A stretch of 24,148 bases of DNA from DATMER01 sp035536935 (GTDB lineage Bacteria; Acidobacteriota; Thermoanaerobaculia; Multivoradales; UBA5704): contig DATLNC010000210.1 in assembly GCA_035536935.1 (NCBI GenBank), positions 1 through 24,148 of the forward strand. The letters run 5' to 3'. The first letter of the stretch is position 1. Each line of letters opens with the position of its first letter. The position numbers and the translations under genes are program-made. Of this stretch, positions 17,056-24,148 are shown one piece after another. The notes beneath the pieces are model-generated. The model had not been told where the DNA came from, did not search any database, and was given only the letters and a program-made list of their open reading frames with translations.

Positions 17056-19013
17056 AGCTCCACTTCGCCCCCCGTCACCCACCGTGCCCGCAGGCCGGTG
17101 CGGAAGAGCCGCTCGCCCGTGTCGGGATGGATGGTGAAGCGCTCGGCGCTCCGCGCCGGATCGCGCCAGTAGCCGCGGGCGAGCCCGAGACCGCCGACGT
17201 ACAGGTCTCCAGGCACCCAGAAAGGGCAGAGCTCCAGCCGGGCATCCAGGATGTGGACGCTCTGGTTGGAGAGCGGCCGGCCGAAGGACGAGTCATTCTC
17301 GGAGACGGCCGTCCACACCGTCGTTTCGAGCGAGCCCCTCAGGACCGCGACCCGGACATCCTTCAGGAGGACCCGGTCCGGAGCCGTGAGCACGGTAATC
17401 TCCTCCGAGGAACCGAATACCACCGTGCCCCCTGCCGCGAGGGTGCCGAAGATCTCGAAGAGGGAGGTTCCCTCCGAGAGAGAGTGGGCGAGGGTGCGGT
17501 CCGCGGGGCCGATTGCGAAGCGCTGGGTCAGGTCCAGGACGAGATTGGCGATCCCCCGGTTCTCCAGCATGACTCCGGAGAGCACGCAGGCGAGATCCTT
17601 GGGGGACGCCGAAGACACCGAGGGCACGGGAGGCGGCCCCTCGGGGAGATCCTGGCTGGCCGCATCCTCGATCATGATGCCCAGGATCTCTTCCGGCCAG
17701 TCGAGGGCATCGGCGAGGGCCTCGCGGGTCACGGCGAGCTCGATCCGGCCGTGCTCCAGGAAGGGCCGGAATTGATCGCGGGGGAGCGCGGGATCGACGG
17801 GCAGCCAGGCCGCCCCCGCCGCGAGCACGCCGAGGATCGCGGCGACCGCCTCCCGGCCCGGCTCCAGGACGACTGCCACCGGCGTGTTGCGCCGCGCCCC
17901 CTCGCGCTGGAGGAGGTGGCCGAGGCGCTCGGCCGTCTGGCGCAGCTCGCCGTAGGTGGCCGAGCCGGAGGGGCCGGTTACGGCAATCCGTTCGGGCTGG
18001 CGCCGCGCTCTCGTGGCGAAAAGCTCGTAAAGGTAGGGCTCGGGCACGGGGGCGCCCGTGGTGTTGAAGGCGACCATGCGGGCGAGCTGCTGCGGCGGAA
18101 TCAGCCGGCGGCGGACCTCCTGCCAGGCCGAGCTTGCGGAAAGCCGGCGGAGGAGATCGCGGCAGCCCACGGTCAGCGCGTCCGCCATCCCCTCGGGGAA
18201 GCCCGGCTCGGCCACGTCCCAGAGCAGGAGGAGCCCGCCCTCGCGCTCGGCCACCTGGAGATGGAGGAGCCGCGCCTCCGCCCGGCGGCGCGAGCCCTGG
18301 TCCCTCGAGTCCCTTTCGTCCCTTTCGTCCTTGAATAGCCGAGGGGGTAGGGTCACCGCGACCGGCAGCGAAGGCAGGCCGTCGGGCCGGAGCGACCGCG
18401 ATGCCTGCGATATTGGCCAGGCGAGGTCGCGGCGGAGGCGCTCTTGAACGGCGCGCGCGCGCTCGCCGAAGGGTCCGAGGGCGGCGCCGTCGAGCTCCAG
18501 GGGCACCCAGAGAGGCGTGCCGGTGAGCGCGAGCTCCACGGTAAAGCGGGGGTCCCGGCTCCAGGCGGCGAGGCCGTCGGCCAGGGCGGCGAGGATCATC
18601 GCGGCCGGAGCGATCCCCTCCCAGGCGGCGCGGGCGCGCAGCTCCGCCCAGGTCTCGGCATCCAGCTCCAGGAGACGGCGCCGAAGCGGGGCTGGAACGG
18701 CGGGCAGGACGGGCGGCGGAGGCAGGAGCCGGTCGGCCCAGTACTCGATGGCAGAGCCGTAGACCTTTTCCGGGGCTTTCCGGGGGATCTCGGGCGCGAA
18801 GACCAGCCAGTCGAGGGAAGCGTGCTCGTCGACGAGCCCTTCTATCCTCATCCGGAGCTGCGCCGGCAGGTCCGGCGAGTCCGATGCCGACAGCTTGCCC
18901 GCCTCCCTTTCACGGGCCTGCGGAGCGAGGGCGGAGAGGTCCACGATCCGCAGCGCATAGAGGGGAAGCCGGAGGCTGCGGGCGAGCGCGGCGAGGTCCA
19001 GGGATACGGGCAT
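17046..19013 (-). CDS. Degenerate NRPS remnant: partial heterocyclisation/condensation domain plus incomplete adenylation domain
   Basis: 655 residues. About 95-330 resembles the C-terminal half of a Cy/condensation domain (YWADRL, RDPRFTVELAL); the catalytic DxxxxD/HHxxxD part is not seen. About 340-655 resembles an adenylation domain: FNTTGAPVP, LFATRARRQPERIAV, TYGEL, AAWLPVDP. Where the A3 loop (TSGSTGxPKG) should be, the sequence reads LACVLSGVMLENRGIANLV, so the loop is missing. About 100 residues before the TTVWTA segment are also gone, and the protein ends before A8 with no carrier domain. There are no internal stops, so this may be a decayed but open gene or a repurposed fold. ATG 19013 lacks a good Shine-Dalgarno; a GTG at 19070 would add 19 residues. 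Confidence 0.75.
   Translation of the reverse strand: MPVSLDLAALARSLRLPLYALRIVDLSALAPQAREREAGKLSASDSPDLPAQLRMRIEGLVDEHASLDWLVFAPEIPRKAPEKVYGSAIEYWADRLLPPPPVLPAVPAPLRRRLLELDAETWAELRARAAWEGIAPAAMILAALADGLAAWSRDPRFTVELALTGTPLWVPLELDGAALGPFGERARAVQERLRRDLAWPISQASRSLRPDGLPSLPVAVTLPPRLFKDERDERDSRDQGSRRRAEARLLHLQVAEREGGLLLLWDVAEPGFPEGMADALTVGCRDLLRRLSASSAWQEVRRRLIPPQQLARMVAFNTTGAPVPEPYLYELFATRARRQPERIAVTGPSGSATYGELRQTAERLGHLLQREGARRNTPVAVVLEPGREAVAAILGVLAAGAAWLPVDPALPRDQFRPFLEHGRIELAVTREALADALDWPEEILGIMIEDAASQDLPEGPPPVPSVSSASPKDLACVLSGVMLENRGIANLVLDLTQRFAIGPADRTLAHSLSEGTSLFEIFGTLAAGGTVVFGSSEEITVLTAPDRVLLKDVRVAVLRGSLETTVWTAVSENDSSFGRPLSNQSVHILDARLELCPFWVPGDLYVGGLGLARGYWRDPARSAERFTIHPDTGERLFRTGLRARWVTGGEVELLP
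18300..18335 (-). repeat. 9-bp tandem repeat inside the NRPS remnant
   Basis: On the plus strand GTCCCTCGA is followed by GTCCCTTTC twice and then GTCCTTGAA, a 9-bp period over about 36 bp. On the coding strand it yields the low-complexity run KDERDERDSRDQ. The period keeps the frame, so slippage would change the number of triplets without breaking the ORF. Confidence 0.7.
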
Positions 19014-19152
19014 GGCTGCCCATTGTAAGTTCGGGAGCCCCAATGTCCCGGTCCATAGAGATCTACGCACTTATAAGGTGCTGTACCGCAGTACATGTTT
19101 TCGGTCCGTGCCGGCTGAGCCGTTGTCGCGGACCATCCAATGGAGGGAGCCG
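19014..19152. promoter_or_regulatory. Divergent intergenic region between NRPS relic and flavoprotein
   Basis: This 139-bp stretch must hold the promoters of both genes unless they are read from elsewhere. It is A+T richer than its flanks around 19060-19100. It contains TGTAC-CGCA-GTACA (19082-19095), a 5-bp inverted repeat that could be an operator, and TATAAG (19072-19077), a possible -10 without a clear -35. GGAGG at 19142-19146 serves the flavoprotein start. Confidence 0.35.
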
Positions 19153-20736
19153 ATGATGGACGCCAGGGGGAACGTCGATTTCGAGGTTCTGATTCTCGGT
19201 GCAGGTCCGGCAGGTCTGCAGCTCGGACACCACCTTTCCCGCGCCGGACGCAGTTACCTGATCCTGGAGCGCGGAGACAGCCCGGGCGAGTTCTTCAAGA
19301 AGCTTCCCCGCCATCGCACCCTGATCTCCAACAACAAGGTCTACACCGGCTACGACGATCCCGAGGTCAACCTCCGGTTCGACTGGAACTCTCTCCTCAG
19401 CGACGACGCGCCGCTGCCGTTCAAGGAATACACCAGGAAGTACTTCCCCGGCGCGGACACGATGGTGAAATACCTTTGCGATTACGCCGAGGGCTTCGGC
19501 CTCAACGTCCGGTGCAACACGCAGATCACGCGGGTGCAGAGGACGCCGGAGGGCTTCCGGCTGCATGACGCCGAAGGCAACGCCTTCACCTGCCGCCGGC
19601 TGGTCGTGGCGTCCGGGGTTACGAAGCCGCACGTCCCGGACGTGCCGGGCATCGAGCTGGCCGAGAACTACGTGAGCGTCTCGGTCGATCCCGACGACTT
19701 CACGAATCAGCGCGTGCTGGTGGTGGGCAAGGGCAACTCGGCCTTCGAGACCGCCGACAATTTAATCGAGACGACGGCGCTGATCCATGTGATCAGTCCG
19801 CACCCGGTGCGGATGGCCTGGCACAGCCATTTCGTGGGCCACCTGCGGGCGGTGAACAACAATTTCCTCGACACCTATCAGCTCAAGTGCCAGAACGCGG
19901 TCCTCGACGCCACCATGGAGCGCATCGTGCGCCGCGCGGACGGCAGGCTGGCGGTCTCGGTGCGCTACTCGCACGCGAGCCACGAGGTCGAGGAGCTGGT
20001 CTACGACCGGATCATCGTCTGCACCGGCTTCCGCTTCGACAACTCGTTTTTCGACGCGGACTGCCGGCCCGAGCTGACGATCAATGACAGGTATCCCGCG
20101 ATGACCTGCGAGTGGGAGTCGACGAACGTGCCGGGCATGTACTTCGCCGGCACGCTCACCCAGGCCCGCGATTTCAAGAAGAGCACCTCCGGCTTCATCC
20201 ACGGCTTCCGTTACAACACCCGCGCGCTGTTCCGGATGCTGGAGAGGAAGTATCACGCGAAGCCCTGGCCGGCCGAGGACGTCGAGCCCACCTTGAACGG
20301 CATCACCACGGCGATGATCGAGCGCATCAACAGGACCTCGGCCATGTGGCAGCAGTCCGGCTTCCTGCACGACCTGATCGTGATGCCGGAGAGCGGCGGT
20401 CCGGCGAAGCACTACCAAGAGATGCCGCTCGCCTACATCCAGGAGACCGAGCTTTCCGCGAGCAGCCATTACTACACGATTACGATGGAATTCGGCGTGG
20501 TGGATGGCGATCCCTTCGCCGTGGTGCGCAATCCGGTCCCGCAGGCGGCGCACGAGAGCGTCTTCCTGCACCCCGTGGTGCGGCGCTGGAACGGCCCGCT
20601 GCTGGTCGCCGAGCACCATCTGCTCGAGGATCTGCACGGCGAGTGGAAGCGCGAGGATCTGCACCTGGCCCCGCTGCGCGAGTTCCTGCAGGAGCAGATG
20701 CGCGAGCGGGTGCGGGTGCTCACGGGCTGGGATTGA
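19153..20736 (+). CDS. FOXRED2/ERFAD-like FAD-dependent oxidoreductase
   Basis: A 527-residue flavin monooxygenase-like enzyme. The N-terminal FAD Rossmann motif is ILGAGPAGLQLGHHL (GAGPAG at 16-21), and a second nucleotide fold has VVGKGNSAFETADNL (about 190-204). The NNKVYTGYDDPEVNLRFDWNSLL stretch (60-82) strongly recalls FOXRED2/ERFAD, and GMYFAGTLTQARDFKKSTSGF closes the FAD domain. No signal peptide is evident. The ATG at 19153 has GGAGG six bases upstream; the second ATG (19156) is less well placed. It is divergent from the NRPS remnant and might have served that pathway, which is speculative. The stop lies 1 bp from the stop of the convergent kinase gene. The substrate is unknown. Confidence 0.85.
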   Translation: MMDARGNVDFEVLILGAGPAGLQLGHHLSRAGRSYLILERGDSPGEFFKKLPRHRTLISNNKVYTGYDDPEVNLRFDWNSLLSDDAPLPFKEYTRKYFPGADTMVKYLCDYAEGFGLNVRCNTQITRVQRTPEGFRLHDAEGNAFTCRRLVVASGVTKPHVPDVPGIELAENYVSVSVDPDDFTNQRVLVVGKGNSAFETADNLIETTALIHVISPHPVRMAWHSHFVGHLRAVNNNFLDTYQLKCQNAVLDATMERIVRRADGRLAVSVRYSHASHEVEELVYDRIIVCTGFRFDNSFFDADCRPELTINDRYPAMTCEWESTNVPGMYFAGTLTQARDFKKSTSGFIHGFRYNTRALFRMLERKYHAKPWPAEDVEPTLNGITTAMIERINRTSAMWQQSGFLHDLIVMPESGGPAKHYQEMPLAYIQETELSASSHYYTITMEFGVVDGDPFAVVRNPVPQAAHESVFLHPVVRRWNGPLLVAEHHLLEDLHGEWKREDLHLAPLREFLQEQMRERVRVLTGWD

Positions 20737-20737
20737 T

Positions 20738-23700
20738 TCAGGGTCTTTCCGCCAGCAGCGGCCCGTACTCCCTCCGCAGCAGCGGATTGATCGCGATCGC
20801 CTTCCGCAGGGACTCCTCAGCTTCGCGGCGGCGGCCGGCGAGGTGGAGCAGGGCGCCGCGGACCGCGTAGGCCTGAGCATCCCCGGGGTTGATGGCCAGA
20901 GCCTTTTCGATCCGCTCCAGGCCGCGGTGCGCCGATCCGCGCCAGCGCTCCACCTGGGCCTGGGCGAGGAAGATTTCCGGCGCGCCCGGGTTCAGCACCT
21001 CGGCCCTCGCCAGAGCCGCCGCGGCCTTGTCGAGGGCGGGACCCGGATCGCGGCCGGCGCGCAGAGCGTGGCGGGCGGCGATCAGCTCGATCCTCCCTTG
21101 CTCCAGGAACGTGTCGGCATCGTCCGGGTTGATGCGGAACGAGGCCTCGGCATGTGCCCGGGCGGTCGCGAGAGCCGGAGCCGGGTCCTGGCCGCGGTCG
21201 AAGAGGGCCTGGCCGAGGAGCCGGTAGGTGTAGGACAGGTTGTAGGGGCCGTAGGGATAGTCGGGCCGCACGGCCACGGCCTGGCGGTAGCTCGCCGCCG
21301 CCTGTTGCAGCGCCTGCCGGGGGTCGTTGCCCCGCGCCAGAAGGTACTCGCCCATCGTGAGATAGGTGTTGCCCAGATTGTTGTGGGCGGCGGGGGTCTG
21401 GGGGTTCAGGGTCCTGGCGCGCTGAAAGGCCGCGAGGGCCGCGGCCAGCGATTTCGAGGGGTCCTGGCCGCGCGCGATCTCGGCCTCCGCGATGTCGTTC
21501 CACGCCGTGCCCAGGTTGACCTGCGAGGGGAAGTGATCCGGGTGCAGGCCGAGGGCCTTGCGGTAGCTCGCCACGGCCTTCTGCAGCATGGGCCGGGGAT
21601 CGACCCCTCGCTGCTGCTGGTTCTGGGCCATGATCATCCAGGCCAGGGCCAGCGTGTTGTGGTTGGCCGCGAGCTCCGGCTGCAGGCGGACCGACTGCTG
21701 AGCGGCCTGGAGCGACTCGCGCAGCTCGGAGGCCGCATCGATCCCGCGCCCGAGACGCCAGGTCGCGAGCAGGCGGTGGGCGATGGCCATGTGGTTGAAC
21801 GCGCGGGCGTCCCGCGGGTTGAGGACGATGGCCCGCCGCGCCTGCCGGAGGGACTCCGCGAGGTCGGCCTGCGGATCGTCTCCGCGGCGCATCTTGCGGT
21901 CGCCCTGCCCCCAGTGGACCCCGGCGCGGAAGGTGTAGACCTCGCTCAGCTCCGGATCGACTTGCAGGGCCACCTCGCAGGGGCGCAGCGCCTCGCGCAA
22001 GCTGCCGTCCGAGAGCTCGTCGCGGCTGAGGGCGATCCGGTGCGCCAGGCGTTCGCACTCGGCGGAATAGAGCGCGGCGTCGCTCGGCACCGTGGCGAGG
22101 ATCCGGCCGTAGACCGCGCCTGCCTGGTCGTAAAGCCGCAGCGCCTCGTCGCGGCGGTCGGCTTCGGCGGCCTCGTCCGCCTGAAATGTATAGACGCGGG
22201 CCTCGAGCTCGGCCGCTTCGTAGAGCCACGGCGTCTCGCGGTAGGCCTCGCGGGCCCGCGCCACGGCCTCGGAGTACCTGCCCTCGTAATAGGCGATCAG
22301 GCCGAGCAGGTAGGGGGAAGCCTGCGCCGGGTCCAGGGCTGCCTCCTTCAGGTAGGACAGCGCGGGCCTCTGGAACCGCCGCCGCACCTCGTCCGGGTCC
22401 ATCTCGCGGGCGGGCCCGGCATTGATCAGGGTCTTGTCGAGCAGCGAGCCGAAGACCCGGCCGAGCGCCGCGGCGACCTCGGACGTGTGCTCGCCCGCGT
22501 TCCAGGCGCGCTCCAGGTGCTCGCGGGCCAGCTCGTCCTGATGCAGGGCCAGGTGCCCCTGGCCGAGGGCGTAGTGGCCCGGGCCCTCGGCGAGCGGGCC
22601 GAGCCGGTCCATCTCTTCGCGGATCTTCTCCAGCTCGCCGCGCAGCCGGCGCTTGGTGGCGGTCACGTCGTGGCGGGGGAGGAGGGCCGCGTAGCGCAGG
22701 CTCGCCTCCATCTCCTTGACCCGCTGCCCGAAGCGCTGGGCGAGCTCGGCGCGCTCGCGCGCCTGCCAGCGGGTACGGAGCACCTCGGCGCCGAGCACCG
22801 CGAGCAGGACCAGCGCGGCCGCGGCCACCGCGGCCAGGGCCTTGTGCTTGCGCAGCCGCTTGCCCACCCTATAGGCCAGGCCCGCGGGGCGGGCGTCGAT
22901 CGGATCGCCTTCCACCCAGCGGTCCAGGTCCTCGGCCAGGGCGCGCGCCGAGTCGTAGCGCCGCTCCGGCTCCTTCTCCAGGCACTTGAGGACGATCGTC
23001 TCCAGGTCCGCCGGGATGCCCGGCTTGCGCTTGCGCAGCGGCTCGGGTTCCTCCTGGAGCACCCGCACCAGCGTGCCGGCCGCGGTGGTGCCCACGAACG
23101 GGGGGTTGTCGGTCAGCATCTCGTAGAGCACGACGCCGAGGCTGTAGACGTCGGTGCGCCGGTCGAGCTGCCCCCCCTGGGCCTGCTCGGGGGAGACGTA
23201 GGCCGGAGTGCCGCTGATCAGGCCGGTGCGGGTGAGCCCTTCCTCTCCCTGGTCCTGAGCGAGCCCGAAGTCCACCACCCAGGGATGCAGGTCACCTGCG
23301 TCATCCTTTCCGACCAGAATGTTGGCCGGTTTGAGATCGCGGTGGATCAGGCCGGTCTTGTGCGCCGTGTGGACGGCGCGGGCCACGTCGCGGACGAGGC
23401 GGACCGCGGCCTCGGTGGCCAGCTTGCCGCGCAGCTCGGTGAGGCTCCGCCCGTCGATGTACTGCATGGCGATGTAGGGCCGGCCGTCGACCTCGCCCAC
23501 CTCGTGCACCTTGCAGATGTTCGGGTGCTCGACGCGCGCCTGGGCGCGGGCCTCGCGCAGGAAGCGCACCACCAGCACCGGATCGTTGTAGTGCAGGAAC
23601 TTGAGCGCCACGCGGCGGCCGAGCTGCGGGTCGGAGGCCAGGTAGACCGAGCCCATGCCGCCGGAGCCGAGGAAGCGCTCGAAACGGTAGCGCGGCCAGT

Positions 23701-23998
23701 CGCGGAGGAAGCGGAGCTCGGGGGGGAAGGCGACGGCGCCGGCCCGGCCGGGCGGAGCTTCGACGAGCGTGGGCGCGAGCGCCGGGTCCCCCTCCATGTC
23801 CGCCTCGGAGAGGAGGGAGCTCAGGGCGGCGCTGTCGAGGCGGCCGGAGTCGAGGAGCGCCTGGATCCAGAGGCGTTCGGCAGAGATGCCGCCCCCCGGG
23901 GTGAGAACCCGTTCGGCGACGGCGTCGAGGTCTTCCCAGGCGAGGAGACCCTTCGCAATGGCCAGCCTGAGGAGGCGGCTCTCGGTGGGGGCGTTCAT
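20738..23998 (-). CDS. Transmembrane Ser/Thr protein kinase with 46-residue TPR-like repeat tail
   Basis: 1086 residues. A helical N-terminal region (1-100) is followed by a PknB-type kinase domain (about 104-365) with all key residues: G-loop LGSGGMGSVY, K133 in VALKFL, HRDLKPAN (H219-N226), DFG at 243-245, GTPAYVSPEQ, and DVYSLG. One membrane helix lies at about 387-405. The extracellular part (410-1086) is TPR-like. Its core has seven repeats with RGxDP-type turns at exact 46-residue spacing (Gly at 706, 752, 798, 844, 890, 936, 982). The ATG at 23998 lacks a Shine-Dalgarno and is preceded by a perfect 11-bp hairpin. The gene converges on the flavoprotein with a 1-bp gap. It is expected to phosphorylate unknown cytoplasmic targets in response to a signal sensed by the tail. 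Confidence 0.94.
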   Translation of the reverse strand: MNAPTESRLLRLAIAKGLLAWEDLDAVAERVLTPGGGISAERLWIQALLDSGRLDSAALSSLLSEADMEGDPALAPTLVEAPPGRAGAVAFPPELRFLRDWPRYRFERFLGSGGMGSVYLASDPQLGRRVALKFLHYNDPVLVVRFLREARAQARVEHPNICKVHEVGEVDGRPYIAMQYIDGRSLTELRGKLATEAAVRLVRDVARAVHTAHKTGLIHRDLKPANILVGKDDAGDLHPWVVDFGLAQDQGEEGLTRTGLISGTPAYVSPEQAQGGQLDRRTDVYSLGVVLYEMLTDNPPFVGTTAAGTLVRVLQEEPEPLRKRKPGIPADLETIVLKCLEKEPERRYDSARALAEDLDRWVEGDPIDARPAGLAYRVGKRLRKHKALAAVAAAALVLLAVLGAEVLRTRWQARERAELAQRFGQRVKEMEASLRYAALLPRHDVTATKRRLRGELEKIREEMDRLGPLAEGPGHYALGQGHLALHQDELAREHLERAWNAGEHTSEVAAALGRVFGSLLDKTLINAGPAREMDPDEVRRRFQRPALSYLKEAALDPAQASPYLLGLIAYYEGRYSEAVARAREAYRETPWLYEAAELEARVYTFQADEAAEADRRDEALRLYDQAGAVYGRILATVPSDAALYSAECERLAHRIALSRDELSDGSLREALRPCEVALQVDPELSEVYTFRAGVHWGQGDRKMRRGDDPQADLAESLRQARRAIVLNPRDARAFNHMAIAHRLLATWRLGRGIDAASELRESLQAAQQSVRLQPELAANHNTLALAWMIMAQNQQQRGVDPRPMLQKAVASYRKALGLHPDHFPSQVNLGTAWNDIAEAEIARGQDPSKSLAAALAAFQRARTLNPQTPAAHNNLGNTYLTMGEYLLARGNDPRQALQQAAASYRQAVAVRPDYPYGPYNLSYTYRLLGQALFDRGQDPAPALATARAHAEASFRINPDDADTFLEQGRIELIAARHALRAGRDPGPALDKAAAALARAEVLNPGAPEIFLAQAQVERWRGSAHRGLERIEKALAINPGDAQAYAVRGALLHLAGRRREAEESLRKAIAINPLLRREYGPLLAERP

Positions 23999-24027
23999 GG
24001 GGCTCTGGTTGAGTTTACCAGAGCCCC
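23999..24027 (-). promoter_or_regulatory. Perfect 11-bp hairpin abutting the kinase start codon
   Basis: On the minus strand GGGGCTCTGGT (24027-24017) and ACCAGAGCCCC (24009-23999) pair perfectly around a 7-nt loop (AAACTCA). The last paired base directly precedes the ATG. No GGAGG-like site is visible in the last 25 bases, so the stem would occupy the ribosome binding region of any longer leader. Confidence 0.6.
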
Positions 24028-24139
24028 CTCCCTAACCCTCCCCCGCTGCGCGGGAGAGGGGACCGGATTGGCAGCGGTAGTTTGATGCAGAGGGGTATGG
24101 CTCCCTCTCCCGCGCAGCGGGGGAGGAGTGGGGAGGGGG
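24024..24139. repeat. Long inverted repeat (GC-rich intergenic element)
   Basis: Arms 24024-24060 and 24103-24139 (37 nt each) match in inverted orientation at 34 of 37 positions, around a 42-nt spacer. The shared core is CCCCCGCTGCGCGGGAGAGGG. Similar C/G-rich inverted elements are common between genes in GC-rich genomes. It lies upstream of the kinase and may be a REP-like element or a terminator of the next gene beyond the window. Confidence 0.75.
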
Positions 24140-24148
24140 TCCTAATAC

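Noticed and set aside
19153..20736. A single secondary-metabolite cluster combining the VioB-like gene, the NRPS remnant and the flavoprotein
   Set aside because: The VioB-like gene is over 11 kb away with house-keeping and toxin-antitoxin genes between, and the NRPS part lacks catalytic motifs.
20504..24085. A 1193-codon open frame on the plus strand opposite the kinase
   Set aside because: It mirrors the kinase, whose motifs are complete on the minus strand; the antisense product has no recognisable domain.

Overview
The window is a GC-rich, densely packed bacterial chromosome segment with no phage, IS or CRISPR signal. Two-gene secreted peptidase operons, a ChaN-type lipoprotein-like protein, a very large Ser/Thr kinase with a repeat tail, a FOXRED2-like flavoprotein and a self-contained fructose PTS would fit Acidobacteriota (for example Thermoanaerobaculia) or another GC-rich soil or sediment lineage. 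This assignment is an inference from gene content and composition; no marker gene is present.

Layout. 1-2208 (minus): an M28 peptidase followed by an M16 zinc peptidase that runs off the left edge. 2282-3517 (plus): a secreted ChaN-like domain fused to a PDZ domain. 3518-3929: a convergent intergenic region filled with degenerate palindromes. 3930-5828 (minus): a stand-alone protein resembling the N-terminal part of VioB/RebD without the ferritin-like catalytic part. 5861-6387 (minus): an RHH-RelE type toxin-antitoxin pair whose toxin has no ATG/GTG/TTG and appears to start at a CTG overlapping the antitoxin stop (CTGA). 6499-6582: tRNA-Leu(UAA), with an S9 peptidase start codon only 10 nt after its CCA end. 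8521-9167: a second toxin-antitoxin pair (AbrB-like plus PIN).

9214-14306 is a fructose PTS operon in the order fruB-like (EIIA-HPr-EI fusion), fruK, fruA (IIB'-IIB-IIC). Together these encode uptake of fructose as fructose-1-phosphate and its conversion to fructose-1,6-bisphosphate, with PEP entry (EI) built in. A lipoprotein-like alpha/beta hydrolase is coupled to fruA by an ATGA overlap, and an LprI-like secreted protein follows. 15402-15799 is a second convergent intergenic region carrying a different repeat family (core TTTTCGGAGCATA in both orientations).

15800-19013 (minus) holds an apparently degraded NRPS (Cy-A remnant lacking the A3 loop and other core parts), then an ECF sigma factor and its zinc-finger anti-sigma factor. 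Divergent from it is a FOXRED2-like flavoprotein, which converges with one base to spare on a 1086-residue transmembrane Ser/Thr kinase. The kinase tail has seven repeats with an exact 46-residue period, and its start codon is preceded by a perfect 11-bp hairpin. The window ends in a long inverted repeat.

The most unusual items are the stand-alone VioB-N protein, the two convergent-junction repeat clusters, the CTGA toxin start, the NRPS relic beside a sigma/anti-sigma pair, and the 46-residue repeat kinase. I do not see a clearly new multi-gene system.
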